A stretch of DNA of 64,000 nt from Phaeobacter sp. 22II1-1F12B (GTDB taxonomy: Bacteria; Pseudomonadota; Alphaproteobacteria; Rhodobacterales; Rhodobacteraceae), in contig NZ_AQQP01000002.1 in NCBI RefSeq assembly GCF_002210165.1, forward strand, positions 186,001-250,000, in the 5' to 3' direction. Numbering within the stretch: position 1 is the first letter of the stretch; each line of letters begins with the position of its first letter. This document shows, piece by piece, positions 16,894-25,858 of this stretch. The notes under the pieces were generated by a model that was given only the letters and a program-made list of their open reading frames with translations, did no database searches and had not been told where the DNA came from. A program made the position numbers and the translations under genes.

Positions 16894-18501
16894 ATGACAG
16901 AGACAGACCACAAGAAAATCCTCGCCGAACGACTTTCGGCACGATTCGGACGTAGGGCCGTCCTCAAGGGAATGGGCGCGGGAATCGTCGCGGCCACCGC
17001 TGGCGGCAGCTTCCCCTCCGTGGCGCGCGCGCAGCAAAGCGGCCACCTCAAGATCGCCTCGATCAAGGTGATCGACACGCTCGACCCACATTTCACCGGC
17101 TTCCTGTCGGCGATCCAGATCATCAACAACATCCACAACGGCCTGCTCAAGATCGTCTATGACGGCGAAAACGTCACCTTCGAACCCGATCTGGCAGAAA
17201 CCTGGGATCTCGAAGACGACAAGACCCACGTGTTCAAACTGCGCGAAGGCGTCAAGTTCCACGATGGCACCCCGTGCGATGCCGAAGCCGTCAAATTCTC
17301 GCTGCTCCGCGTCAAGGAAGGCGAGCCGAAATCGCCCCACGCATGGAAACTGGCGCTGCTGGACGAGATCGAGATCGTCGATCCCCTGACGCTCAAGCTG
17401 CACTTCTCGCAGCCCTATGCCTTCCTCCCGGTCGCACTGAATGGCTCCACCGGTCGCGCGGGTACCATCGTCTCCCCCGCCGCTGTCGAGAAATACGGCA
17501 CCGATTACGGCCGCAACCCGGTCGGCACCGGCCCGTTCAAGTTCGTCTCCTGGCGTGAAAACGACGCCATCGAACTCGAAGCCAACACCGAGTATTTCGA
17601 ACCCGACATGCCCAAGCTCGAGAAAGTCACCTTTGTTCTGATGAACGAGGCCTCGACCGCGCTGGCCGCCCTGATGTCGGGCCAGATCGACGGCATGACC
17701 GACTGCCCGATGCAGCTTGTCGATCAGGTCGAAGCCTTCCCCAAGGCCAATCTCTACGGCGAAATCGAAGGCAACTACACGTTCCTCGGCATGAACTGCA
17801 AGAAAGGCCCCTTTACCGACATGAACCTGCGCAAGGCCGTCGCCTGGGCGCTGGATCGTGAGACGCTGGTGAAACAGGCCTATTTCGGGCGCGCCCAGCA
17901 GGCCTATACCCCGATCTCCCCGCCGATGACCGATTTCTTCGATCCCGATATCGCCACCTCGGGTCGCGGTCAGTGGTTCGACCTTGAAAAGGCCAAGGAA
18001 TTCCGTGCCATGGCCGAAGAGCAGGGTGAAATCGAAGTCACCTACATGATGGCTGAACGTGGCCCGGTCGGCACCCGTGTCGCCCAGACCATCGCACCGA
18101 TGCTGGCCAAGATCGGCATCAAGGTGAACCTCGAACTGATCGAGCCCGCCACATGGGTCAAGCGCCGCAACGAAGGCGATTTTGATCTCTATGACTTCGA
18201 ATGGGTGGCCGATCTGGACCCGGACGAAACCATCTACCCCGAGTTCCGCTCGGACGGTGCGTGGAACTTCTGCGGCTGGGTAAACACCGAGTTTGACGAA
18301 CTGTGCCAGCAGGCGCAGGTGATCCTCGACAGCGAAGGGCGCAAGGAACTCTACTACAAGGCCGAAGACCTGCTGATGGACGAAGCACCCATCGGGATCA
18401 TGGCCCACATGCCGATCTACAAGGTCTTTTCGGACAAGGTGCAGGGTTTCCAGTACATCCCCGCCGACCTCGTGAACCTGCACACGGTCAGCCTCGCCTG
18501 A
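16894..18501 (+). CDS. Peptide-type ABC transporter substrate-binding protein (cluster 1)
   Basis: A 535-residue family 5 extracellular binding protein (DppA/OppA-like). The N-terminus has a twin-arginine-type signal, FGRRAVLKG followed by a hydrophobic stretch and ARAQQ, so export by Tat is likely. The mature domain shows the family region LAETWDLEDDKTHVFKLREG and VKFHDGTPCDAEAVKFS. It would present a peptide or other polar solute to the permeases encoded next (one-base overlap). The neighbouring gamma-glutamyltransferase and amidase suggest a gamma-glutamyl or amide-containing ligand; that is inference. Only a weak ribosome site precedes the ATG, and a GGAGGAG lies further upstream. Confidence 0.9.
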   Translation: MTETDHKKILAERLSARFGRRAVLKGMGAGIVAATAGGSFPSVARAQQSGHLKIASIKVIDTLDPHFTGFLSAIQIINNIHNGLLKIVYDGENVTFEPDLAETWDLEDDKTHVFKLREGVKFHDGTPCDAEAVKFSLLRVKEGEPKSPHAWKLALLDEIEIVDPLTLKLHFSQPYAFLPVALNGSTGRAGTIVSPAAVEKYGTDYGRNPVGTGPFKFVSWRENDAIELEANTEYFEPDMPKLEKVTFVLMNEASTALAALMSGQIDGMTDCPMQLVDQVEAFPKANLYGEIEGNYTFLGMNCKKGPFTDMNLRKAVAWALDRETLVKQAYFGRAQQAYTPISPPMTDFFDPDIATSGRGQWFDLEKAKEFRAMAEEQGEIEVTYMMAERGPVGTRVAQTIAPMLAKIGIKVNLELIEPATWVKRRNEGDFDLYDFEWVADLDPDETIYPEFRSDGAWNFCGWVNTEFDELCQQAQVILDSEGRKELYYKAEDLLMDEAPIGIMAHMPIYKVFSDKVQGFQYIPADLVNLHTVSLA

Positions 18502-19451
18502 TGCTGGTCCAGGCTCTCGGCAAGATCGGGCAGACGCTCGTCGTTCTGTTCATAGTCTCGGTCGCCACCTTTGGCTTGCTAAAGCTGGCGCCGGGCGATC
18601 CCGTGCAGATCATGCTCGGCTCGGAATACTCGCAAGAGGCATACGAGTCGCTGACGGCCGAAATGGGCCTGGACCGTTCCTTTCTGGTGCAATACGCCGA
18701 TTGGGCCATAAACTTCGTGCAGGGCGACTGGGGCACTTCCTTTGTCGCCCGCACCGACATCTTTACCTATGGGTTCAAAGAGGCCCTGCCCGTCACCCTG
18801 ACGCTGGCCTTTTTCTCGCTCTCCTTCGCGATCCTGATCGGCGTCCCCTTGGGCGTGTTGTCAGCGGTCAAGAAAGACACTGCATTCGACGCGGGATCGG
18901 CGGTATTCGCGCTGACCGGCACCGCCTTTCCCTCCTTCCTGCTGGGCATCCTGCTGATCTGGTTCTTTGGCGTCCGCCTCGGCTGGTTCCCGGTCATGGG
19001 CTATGTCTCCCCATGGGAGGATTTCTGGACCGGCATCTATCACATGATCCTGCCCGGCCTGACACTTTCGACCTATTTCATCGCCATGATCACCCGCCTC
19101 ACCCGCGCTTCGCTGATCGAAGTGCTCGAGGAACCCTATATCGCCGCCGCCCGCGCGCGCGGCGAACCAGGCTGGCGGGTCATCTGGATACACGGCGTGC
19201 GCAACATCGCCATGCCGCTTGTCACCATCCTCGGGCTGCAGCTCGGCACGCTCTTGCAAGGTACTGTTCTGACTGAAACCGTGTTCAACCTGCCCGGCAT
19301 CGGCCAGATGCTCACCTCGGCGGTGCTGGGCCGTGAATACGGCGTCGTGCAGGCCGGGGTCATGATGACCGCGCTGCTTTTCATCGGAGTCAACCTGCTG
19401 GTCGATCTCTCCTACCCGATCCTCGACCCAAGACTGAGAGACCGCAAATGA
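18501..19451 (+). CDS. Peptide-type ABC transporter permease, DppB-like (cluster 1)
   Basis: A 316-residue inner-membrane permease with six helices. The N-terminus LKLAPGDPVQIMLG and the EAA-type cytoplasmic loop (EEPYIAAARARGEPGWRVIWIHGVRN) are diagnostic of DppB/GsiC proteins. The ATG at 18501 shares one base with the stop of the binding-protein gene; the longer open frame starting at 18303 is only read-through inside that gene. It pairs with the DppC-like permease that starts four bases before its end. Confidence 0.93.
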   Translation: MLVQALGKIGQTLVVLFIVSVATFGLLKLAPGDPVQIMLGSEYSQEAYESLTAEMGLDRSFLVQYADWAINFVQGDWGTSFVARTDIFTYGFKEALPVTLTLAFFSLSFAILIGVPLGVLSAVKKDTAFDAGSAVFALTGTAFPSFLLGILLIWFFGVRLGWFPVMGYVSPWEDFWTGIYHMILPGLTLSTYFIAMITRLTRASLIEVLEEPYIAAARARGEPGWRVIWIHGVRNIAMPLVTILGLQLGTLLQGTVLTETVFNLPGIGQMLTSAVLGREYGVVQAGVMMTALLFIGVNLLVDLSYPILDPRLRDRK

Positions 19452-20365
19452 CCGCGCAGGCCTCGCCGCTGGCAACCAAGGCACCCGCCCCGGCAACAAA
19501 TCCCCCCGCAGGCCCGCCAAAGACGAAACGGCGCGGCCGCCGGTCGATTTTCGTGCGCCGCCCGTTCTTTACGGTCTCGCTGATCGTCGCCCTCGGCTAT
19601 CTGCTGGCGGCGATTTTCGCGCCTTATGTCGCGCCCTACGACCCGGTACTGCAATCCTATGACGCGATGATGCAACCGCCCACCGCCGCGCATCCGATGG
19701 GGACCGACAGCTACGGTCAGGATATCCTGTCGCGCACCATCTACGGCGCGCGTTTCGCCCTGATCATCGGGTTCTTCTCCGTCATCATCGGCGCGACCGG
19801 AGGTTTGGTGATCGGTCTCGCCGCAGGTCTTTCCGGCGGCTGGGTGGAGTGGGGCCTGATGCGGCTGATCGACTCGATCCTCGCCCTGCCCTCGCTGATC
19901 CTTGCCGTCGCCTTCATTGCGATCCTCGGCCAGGGGGTCGACAAGGTCGTCATTGCCGTGGGCCTGTCGATGATCGGCCCCTTTTCACGTACCGTGCGCG
20001 CCGACGTGATGCGTGTCCGCGTGCAAGGCTTTGTCGAGGCCGCGCGCCTGATGTCGATCCCCTCGCTTCAGGTGGTTTGGCGTCACGTCCTGCCAAACGT
20101 GATCTTTCCGCTCGCCGTGCAGGTCACGATCCGCATATCCGAGGCAATCCTCGTCTCCTCCTCGCTCTCCTTCCTCGGCATCGGCGTCACGCCCCCCACC
20201 CCCGACTGGGGCCTGATGATCGCCGAAGGCCGCGATTTCGTCTCCTTCGCCCCATGGATGTCGGCCATGCCGGGATTTGCGCTTGCCCTGCTGCTGATCG
20301 CGCTGTCCATCGTCGGCGATGGAATCCGTGAAGAATTCGACCCCAAGGGCCGGAGAGGCGCATGA
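19448..20365 (+). CDS. Peptide-type ABC transporter permease, DppC-like (cluster 1)
   Basis: A 305-residue permease with an N-terminal proline- and lysine-rich cytoplasmic tail (about 35 residues) before the first helix. The motif MGTDSYGQDILSRTIYGAR and the EAA loop (VEAARLMSIPSLQVVWRHVLPN) mark the DppC/GsiD family. It starts in an ATGA overlap with the DppB gene and ends in another with the first ATPase gene, so the membrane and motor subunits are likely coupled in translation. Confidence 0.93.
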   Translation: MTAQASPLATKAPAPATNPPAGPPKTKRRGRRSIFVRRPFFTVSLIVALGYLLAAIFAPYVAPYDPVLQSYDAMMQPPTAAHPMGTDSYGQDILSRTIYGARFALIIGFFSVIIGATGGLVIGLAAGLSGGWVEWGLMRLIDSILALPSLILAVAFIAILGQGVDKVVIAVGLSMIGPFSRTVRADVMRVRVQGFVEAARLMSIPSLQVVWRHVLPNVIFPLAVQVTIRISEAILVSSSLSFLGIGVTPPTPDWGLMIAEGRDFVSFAPWMSAMPGFALALLLIALSIVGDGIREEFDPKGRRGA

Positions 20366-21327
20366 GCGACACCAATCTCCTGACGGTCAGCGATCTGACC
20401 GTGCATCGCGGCGCGGCCAAGATTCTCGACCGCGTGAACCTCTCTATCGCAAAGGGCGAAACCCTAGCCCTTGTGGGCGAAAGCGGCGCAGGCAAATCCA
20501 CCATCGCCACCGCACTGATGCAGCTTCTCGACGGCGCCGAAGTCGAAGGCCGTGCCGAGCTGCAGGAGGCAGGCGATCTGCTCTCCCTCCCCGCGCGCCA
20601 GATGGTGAAACTGCGCGGCCGCCGCCTCTCGATGATCTTTCAGGACGCGGGCGCGGCGCTGAACCCCGCCTATACGGTAGGCCGTCAACTGACCACGACG
20701 CTGCGCCGCAATCTCGGACTCACGCGCAGCGCCGCCCACGCCAAGGCCATCGAACTCTTCACCTCCGTCGGGATCAACGATGCCGAGGCACGCCTTTCCG
20801 CCTTTCCGCATCAGCTCTCAGGCGGGATGCAGCAACGCGTGATGGTCGCCATCGCGCTGGCCTGCAACCCGGACCTCCTGCTTGCGGATGAACCGACCTC
20901 CGCGCTCGACGTCACCATTCAGGCCCAGATCATCCGGCTGATCCTGTCGCTGACCCGCGAACGCGGCGCAAGCTGCATCTTCGTGTTGCATGACCTTGCC
21001 CTTGCCAGCCAGTCCTGCGACCGGATCGTCGTGCTCTATGCCGGGCAGGTGGTAGAATCCGGACCCGCGCGCGATGTTCTGACCCATCATCGCCACCCCT
21101 ATACCCGCCAGCTCGAAAGCTGCGTGGTCGAAATCGGCCGTCACGATCTGGTCGCCCCCGAAGGCACTGTGCCGCCGCATGACCAGATGCCGAAAGGCTG
21201 CCGCTTCGCCACCCGCTGCCCCCGCGCGCTTGACCGCTGCGCGGGCGAGGCCCCGCCGCTGACCCCGGCAAACCCCGCCAAGGACGGCGCACTGGATCAC
21301 GTATTTGCCTGCTGGAACCCGGAATGA
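20362..21327 (+). CDS. Peptide-type ABC transporter ATPase, DppD-like (cluster 1)
   Basis: A 321-residue ATPase with Walker A GESGAGKST, signature LSGGMQQRV, Walker B LLLADEPTSALD and the C-terminal oligopeptide-transporter cysteine region (GCRFATRCPRALDRC), which holds an Fe-S-like cysteine set in this family. All catalytic motifs are intact. It forms a heterodimeric motor with the next gene product, which it overlaps by four bases. Confidence 0.94.
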   Translation: MSDTNLLTVSDLTVHRGAAKILDRVNLSIAKGETLALVGESGAGKSTIATALMQLLDGAEVEGRAELQEAGDLLSLPARQMVKLRGRRLSMIFQDAGAALNPAYTVGRQLTTTLRRNLGLTRSAAHAKAIELFTSVGINDAEARLSAFPHQLSGGMQQRVMVAIALACNPDLLLADEPTSALDVTIQAQIIRLILSLTRERGASCIFVLHDLALASQSCDRIVVLYAGQVVESGPARDVLTHHRHPYTRQLESCVVEIGRHDLVAPEGTVPPHDQMPKGCRFATRCPRALDRCAGEAPPLTPANPAKDGALDHVFACWNPE

Positions 21328-22343
21328 ACGCACTCCCCGACCCCAAGGCGCAAGCCGCGCAGGCCCCCGGTGCCGCTGTCTTCGAGCTGATCGAGGTTGA
21401 AAAGACATTCCAGATCCGCCCGCCCGGCCGCCGCTTCACCCGCGAAACCATCGGTCTCAAGGCGCTCGACGGTGTGCGCCTACGGGTCGAAAAGGGCACT
21501 TCCCTCGCCCTTGTCGGGGAAAGCGGCTCGGGCAAATCGACCCTGCTCCGCGTGCTGCTCGGTCTTGACGCCCCGACCAACGGGCGCGCGCTCTACCATG
21601 GCCGCCCGATCCGCGACGCCCGCGCCCATGGCCGCGATTTCGCCCGCGACGTGGCGATGGTCTATCAGGACGCGCGCGGCTCGCTCGATCCGCGCATGAC
21701 AATCGAGGCGCTGATCGCCGAACCCCTGCGCCATTTCAACATCGTCCCGAAAGACCAGATCAAATCACGCGTCGCCGAATTGCTGAACCGCGTCGGCCTG
21801 CCCACGGATGCCGCCAAACGCTACCCGGCAGGCCTCTCGGGCGGTCAGGTCCGCCGCGTCGCCATCGCCCGCGCGCTCGCCTCGGAACCTTCCGTCCTCG
21901 TCGCGGACGAGGCCGTCTCGGGTCTCGATGTCTCCACGCAGGCGCAGTTGCTAACCCTGCTGCGCAGGCTGCAACAGGACATGGGCCTGACCCTCGTCTT
22001 CATCACCCATGACCTCGGCGTCGCAAGCTTTCTCTGCGAGGAAATCGCCATCATGTACCTCGGCCGCATCGTTGAAACCGGCCCGACAGATGCCGTGCTG
22101 AACGCCCCGGCGCACCCCTATGCTGCCGCCCTGCGCGCCGCCGCGCCAAGGTTCTTCGAGCCGATGCCCGAACCGCTACCCGGCGAAATCCCCAGCCCGC
22201 TCGACCTGCCGAAAGGGTGCCGGTTTTCAACCCGCTGCCCCGCCGCGCAGCCCGACTGCCAGACCCGCGACCCGCAGCTTGGCCGTTTCGGCCAAGCACG
22301 CGCGGTCGCTTGCCTTCATCCTCTGGCCAGTCCAGAGACCTGA
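21324..22343 (+). CDS. Peptide-type ABC transporter ATPase, DppF-like (cluster 1)
   Basis: A 339-residue ATPase with Walker A GESGSGKST, signature LSGGQVRRV, Walker B VLVADEAVSGLD and the C-terminal cysteine region GCRFSTRCPAAQPDC. The Walker B glutamate is followed by AVSGLD rather than PTSALD, as is common in DppF proteins. It closes the five-gene importer; 68 bases later the gamma-glutamyltransferase gene begins on the same strand. Confidence 0.93.
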   Translation: MNALPDPKAQAAQAPGAAVFELIEVEKTFQIRPPGRRFTRETIGLKALDGVRLRVEKGTSLALVGESGSGKSTLLRVLLGLDAPTNGRALYHGRPIRDARAHGRDFARDVAMVYQDARGSLDPRMTIEALIAEPLRHFNIVPKDQIKSRVAELLNRVGLPTDAAKRYPAGLSGGQVRRVAIARALASEPSVLVADEAVSGLDVSTQAQLLTLLRRLQQDMGLTLVFITHDLGVASFLCEEIAIMYLGRIVETGPTDAVLNAPAHPYAAALRAAAPRFFEPMPEPLPGEIPSPLDLPKGCRFSTRCPAAQPDCQTRDPQLGRFGQARAVACLHPLASPET

Positions 22344-22411
22344 CACCAACGCCCGCCGACGGCGCAAAACCACGCATTTCCGACGGCCAAATTCACGACA
22401 GGACGACCCGA

Positions 22412-24001
22412 ATGTTCGACTTTTTCTCCGCTCGCCGCCCCAGTACGCTGGCTTCGCAGGCGATGATCGCCACCTCCCACCCGCTCTCCACCGCGGCCGG
22501 TCTCGACATCCTTTCGACCGGCGGCAATGCGGTCGACGCCGCCATCGCCGCCGTCGCGGTACAATGCGTGGTCGACCCGCTGATGACCGGGATCGGCGGC
22601 GACTGTTTCGCGCTCTACGCACCCAAGGACGGCCCCGTAAAGGCGCTGAACGGCTCGGGCCGCGCCCCTTCCGCCGCCACGGTAGAGGCGCTGAAAGCCG
22701 CCGGTCTCACAGATGAGATCCCCCAGACCAGCCCCCATGCGGTCACCATTCCCGGCGCAATCTCCGCCTGGTGCCTTCTGCACAAGGATCACGGTTCCCT
22801 GCCGCTCGAGCGTCTCTTCGCCCGCGCGGTCCACTATGCGGAAAACGGCTATGTCGTAACGCCCCGCGTCGCGCAGGACTGGGCCGCCAACGCCGCCACG
22901 GTCGGCAAGGACACCCATGCTGCCGCGCTCTTCCTGCCCAACGGCACCGCCCCGAAGGCCGGTGAACACCATGCCCAGCCCCTCCTCGCCGACCGGCTCC
23001 GCGACATCGCTGCCAAGGGTGCCGCTGGTTTCTACGAGGGCGAAACAGCCGCAAAGATGGCGGCACATCTACAATCCCTCGGTGGTCTGCATACCGAAGA
23101 GGATTTCAACAAGGGCATCGACCAAGCCCATTGGGTCGACCCGATCTCAACCCCCTACGGCGGCTATGACGTCGTCGAATGCCCGCCCAACGGGCAGGGC
23201 CTCGCGGCGCTTGTCATCCTGCGCATTCTGTCGAAACTCGACATGGGCGCCGACATGTCCGAGGCCGACCGCATCCACCTCCATGCCGAGGCCACCAAGC
23301 TCGGCTACTTCCACCGTGACGCGCTCATCGGCGACCCCGAAACCTGTCCCGGCGTCACCGAAACCCTGCTCTCGGACGCGGTCATCGACAAGCTCGCCGC
23401 CCGCATCGACATGACGCGCGCGCAGGAACCGGTCCTCTGGGGCGAACCGGAACACAAGGATACGATCTACCTCTGCGTGGTCGATAAGGACGGCAACGCG
23501 CTTTCCTTCATCAACTCGATCTTCCACGGTTTCGGCTCCACCCGGCTCGATCCGGCCACCGGGGTCCTGTTCCACTCGCGCGGCGCCTCCTTCCGGCTGA
23601 TCGAAGACCACCCCAACGCCATCGCCCCCTATAAACGCCCGATGCACACGATCATCCCCGGCATGCTCTGCAAAGACGGGAAACCGGTCATGCCCTTTGG
23701 CGTGATGGGCGGCCAGTACCAGGCAGCGGGCCATGCCGCCTTCCTCTCTGCCCTGCTCGATCTCAATATGGACATACAAGAGGCAATGGACGCCCCGCGT
23801 ACCTTCGCCCATGACGGCGAACTCCAGATCGAACCCGGCGTCTCCCCCGAAGCCCGCGCCGATCTGGAAGCCCGCGGTCACAAGCTGAAACTGATGGAAA
23901 GCCCGATCGGCGGCAGCCAGGCGATCCGCATCGACGCGGAAACCGGCACCCTCTCGGGCGGCAGCGACAGCCGCAAGGATGGCATGGCGCTCGGTTTCTG
24001 A
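22412..24001 (+). CDS. Gamma-glutamyltransferase family protein without an export signal
   Basis: A 529-residue N-terminal nucleophile hydrolase of the gamma-glutamyltranspeptidase family. The new N-terminus after autocleavage is Thr351 in HKDTIYLCVVDKDGNALSFINS, and the small-subunit GGxxxQ-type region reads VMGGQYQAAGHAAFLSALL. The start at 22412 (MFDFFSARRPSTLASQAMIATSHPLS) leaves no signal peptide, unlike periplasmic Ggt of E. coli. It therefore looks like the cytoplasmic branch that includes gamma-glutamyl hydrolases and cephalosporin-acylase-like enzymes. Directly behind an ABC importer it would hydrolyse an imported gamma-glutamyl compound such as glutathione. A hairpin and a dispersed repeat follow the stop. 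Confidence 0.9.
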   Translation: MFDFFSARRPSTLASQAMIATSHPLSTAAGLDILSTGGNAVDAAIAAVAVQCVVDPLMTGIGGDCFALYAPKDGPVKALNGSGRAPSAATVEALKAAGLTDEIPQTSPHAVTIPGAISAWCLLHKDHGSLPLERLFARAVHYAENGYVVTPRVAQDWAANAATVGKDTHAAALFLPNGTAPKAGEHHAQPLLADRLRDIAAKGAAGFYEGETAAKMAAHLQSLGGLHTEEDFNKGIDQAHWVDPISTPYGGYDVVECPPNGQGLAALVILRILSKLDMGADMSEADRIHLHAEATKLGYFHRDALIGDPETCPGVTETLLSDAVIDKLAARIDMTRAQEPVLWGEPEHKDTIYLCVVDKDGNALSFINSIFHGFGSTRLDPATGVLFHSRGASFRLIEDHPNAIAPYKRPMHTIIPGMLCKDGKPVMPFGVMGGQYQAAGHAAFLSALLDLNMDIQEAMDAPRTFAHDGELQIEPGVSPEARADLEARGHKLKLMESPIGGSQAIRIDAETGTLSGGSDSRKDGMALGF

Positions 24002-24048
24002 TCTCTCCGAACAGGTGCCGCCGCCACTCACGGAATAAACCGGCGCCT

Positions 24049-24090
24049 CGGCGTTTCGCGCATATCATATTTCGATCCCGCGAAACGCCG
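24049..24090. terminator. Inverted repeat after the gamma-glutamyltransferase gene
   Basis: Perfect 12-bp arms (CGGCGTTTCGCG at 24049-24060 and CGCGAAACGCCG at 24079-24090) enclose an 18-base loop, followed by CCTTTCCCTT. It lies about 50 bases after the stop and could end or protect the transcript. The T tract is poor, so a protein-binding palindrome is the alternative. Confidence 0.5.
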
Positions 24091-24114
24091 CCTTTCCCTT
24101 GCGCACCCAATCCC

Positions 24115-24172
24115 CTTCTTTGGGTCAAAAATATCCTGGGGAGTCGCCCGAAGGGCGGCGGGGCAAAGCCCC
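24115..24172 (+). repeat. Dispersed 3'-flanking element, copy 2
   Basis: The same core as copy 1 (CTTCTTTGGGTCAAAAATAT then CCTGGGG) is followed by hairpin 1 (CGCCC, GAA, GGGCG) and hairpin 2 (GGGGC, AAA, GCCCC). The hairpin 1 stem and loop differ from copy 1, yet pairing is kept. The 289-bp gap 24002-24290 otherwise holds the preceding inverted repeat and, near its end, the leader of the next gene. Confidence 0.85.
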
Positions 24173-24290
24173 ACCAAACGGCCCCTCACCCAACCCGACA
24201 AAACTTGTCTGACACGACCGATCCCCGCTTGCACCATCGGACACAAGCCGCAATGCTGCGCCCAAGCAAGAAGGCAAAGCAGCGGAAGAC

Positions 24291-25529
24291 ATGAAACTTC
24301 AGGATCTCGACATCATCGTGACAAGTCCCCCCGCACCGGGTTGGGGCGGGCGCTACTGGATCCTCGTGAAGCTCACGACCGATACCGGCATAACTGGCTG
24401 GGGCGAATGCTATGCCTCAAGCGTCGGACCGGACGCCATGCAAGCGGTCATCAAAGATGTCTTCGCCCGGCATATGCAGGGTGAAAACCCCGAGAATATC
24501 GAACTGATGTTCCGCCGCGCCTATTCCAGCGGCTTCACCCAGCGCCCCGACCTGACCGTCATGGGCGCTTTCTCCGGGCTGGAGATCGCCTGCTGGGACA
24601 TTCTCGGCAAGGACCGCGACCGCCCGGTCCATGCGCTGCTGGGCGGGCGCATGAACGACAGCATCCGCACCTACACCTATCTTTACCCGCAACCGGGCCA
24701 TGACATCTCCGCCTTCTGGAACTCCCCGGACATGGCCGCCGAAAGCGCGGCCGAAATGCTCCGGCGCGGCTACACGGCGGTGAAATTCGACCCCGCCGGC
24801 CCCTATACGATACGCGGTGGCCATATGCCCGCGATGAGCGACATCACCCGATCCGTCGCGTTCTGCAAGGCGATCCGCGACGCCGTCGGCGACCGGGCCG
24901 ACCTGCTCTTCGGCACCCACGGGCAATTCACGACCGCCGGGGCGATCCGTCTTGGCAAGGCGCTCGAACCCTACCAGCCACTCTGGTTCGAAGAACCCGT
25001 CCCCCCCGACGACGTCGCCAGCATGGCCCGGGTCGCAGCCGCCGTGAACATCCCCGTGGCAACCGGCGAACGCCTAACCACCAAGGCCGAATTCGCCGCC
25101 CTCCTCCAATCCGGCGCCGCCTCGATCCTGCAACCGGCCCTCGGTCGCGCGGGCGGGATATGGGAGATGAAGAAGGTCGCCGCCCTGGCCGAGGCCTATA
25201 ACGCGCAGATGGCTCCGCATCTCTATGCCGGCCCCGTCGAATGGGCCGCCAACCTGCATCTCGCCACCTCGATCCCCAACCTGCTGTTGGCCGAAACCAT
25301 CGAAACGCCCTTCCATAGCGACCTGATCCGCGGATCGATCAAGGTCGAAAACGGCTATATCACCCTCTCCGACGCCCCCGGTCTCGGGATCGACGTGGAC
25401 GAAGACCTCGCCCGCGCCCACCCCTATACCGGCTCCGGGCTGCACCTCGAAATGCAGGAAGCCCCCTGCGACTACGTGAACGGCAACGCTTTCCAGGGCG
25501 GCGCCCCGTCACCGGATCAAACTCTGTGA
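24291..25529 (+). CDS. Mandelate racemase/muconate lactonizing enzyme family protein (enolase superfamily)
   Basis: A 412-residue sugar-acid dehydratase-like enolase-superfamily enzyme. It has the N-terminal capping domain, Lys165 in AVKFDP, the metal-ligand glutamates in WFEEP (234-235) and GER (Glu260), and His310 in APHLYAGP as the likely catalytic base. The site where the first metal-binding Asp is normally found reads FGTHGQF (207-213) and has no Asp, so the metal site may be unusual. Such enzymes dehydrate or epimerise aldonic or related acids, or amino-acid derivatives; the true substrate is unclear. A GGAAG lies before the ATG. The stop overlaps the next gene by four bases. Confidence 0.88.
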   Translation: MKLQDLDIIVTSPPAPGWGGRYWILVKLTTDTGITGWGECYASSVGPDAMQAVIKDVFARHMQGENPENIELMFRRAYSSGFTQRPDLTVMGAFSGLEIACWDILGKDRDRPVHALLGGRMNDSIRTYTYLYPQPGHDISAFWNSPDMAAESAAEMLRRGYTAVKFDPAGPYTIRGGHMPAMSDITRSVAFCKAIRDAVGDRADLLFGTHGQFTTAGAIRLGKALEPYQPLWFEEPVPPDDVASMARVAAAVNIPVATGERLTTKAEFAALLQSGAASILQPALGRAGGIWEMKKVAALAEAYNAQMAPHLYAGPVEWAANLHLATSIPNLLLAETIETPFHSDLIRGSIKVENGYITLSDAPGLGIDVDEDLARAHPYTGSGLHLEMQEAPCDYVNGNAFQGGAPSPDQTL

Positions 25530-25858
25530 GCGGCCCCGCACCCATAGAAACCGCCGATCCCGGCGAAGCCTCCTTCGACGACAGCCAGGTCGGCGAAGCC
25601 GCCGCCTATCTCAAGACCCTTTCGCATCAGGGCCGGCTGCAGATCCTCTGCCATCTCTGCAACAAGGAGCTTTCGGTCAGCGAGCTGGAGTCCCTCCTCG
25701 ACATCCGGCAGGCGGCGGTCAGCCAGATGCTGGCCCGCCTGCGCGACGAAAACCTCGTCACCACCCGGCGCGACGGCAAAACCGTCTATTACGCTCTCGC
25801 CGACCATCGCACCGAACAGGTGATCGGCCTTCTCCATTCCCTTTTCTGCGAGTCCTGA
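25526..25858 (+). CDS. ArsR-family regulator of the SqrR/BigR persulfide-sensor type
   Basis: A 110-residue winged-helix regulator starting with GTG in a GTGA overlap with the preceding gene. It lacks the ELCVCDL metal-binding motif of ArsR/SmtB metal sensors (here ELSVSEL). It instead has Cys42 in ILCHL and Cys108 in the terminal LFC, the two positions that form the dithiol/tetrasulfide switch in BigR and SqrR; the numbering equals that of BigR. An extra Cys45 is present. The recognition helix is QAAVSQMLARL. By family it would repress until oxidised by sulfane sulfur. Its location, fused by overlaps between an enolase-superfamily enzyme and an amidase, is unusual for this group. Target genes are not evident. 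Confidence 0.88.
   Translation: MSGPAPIETADPGEASFDDSQVGEAAAYLKTLSHQGRLQILCHLCNKELSVSELESLLDIRQAAVSQMLARLRDENLVTTRRDGKTVYYALADHRTEQVIGLLHSLFCES

Noticed and set aside
18303-18500. Upstream extension of the cluster 1 DppB-like gene
   Set aside because: It lies inside the binding-protein gene in another frame; the ATG at 18501 gives the family's normal N-terminus.
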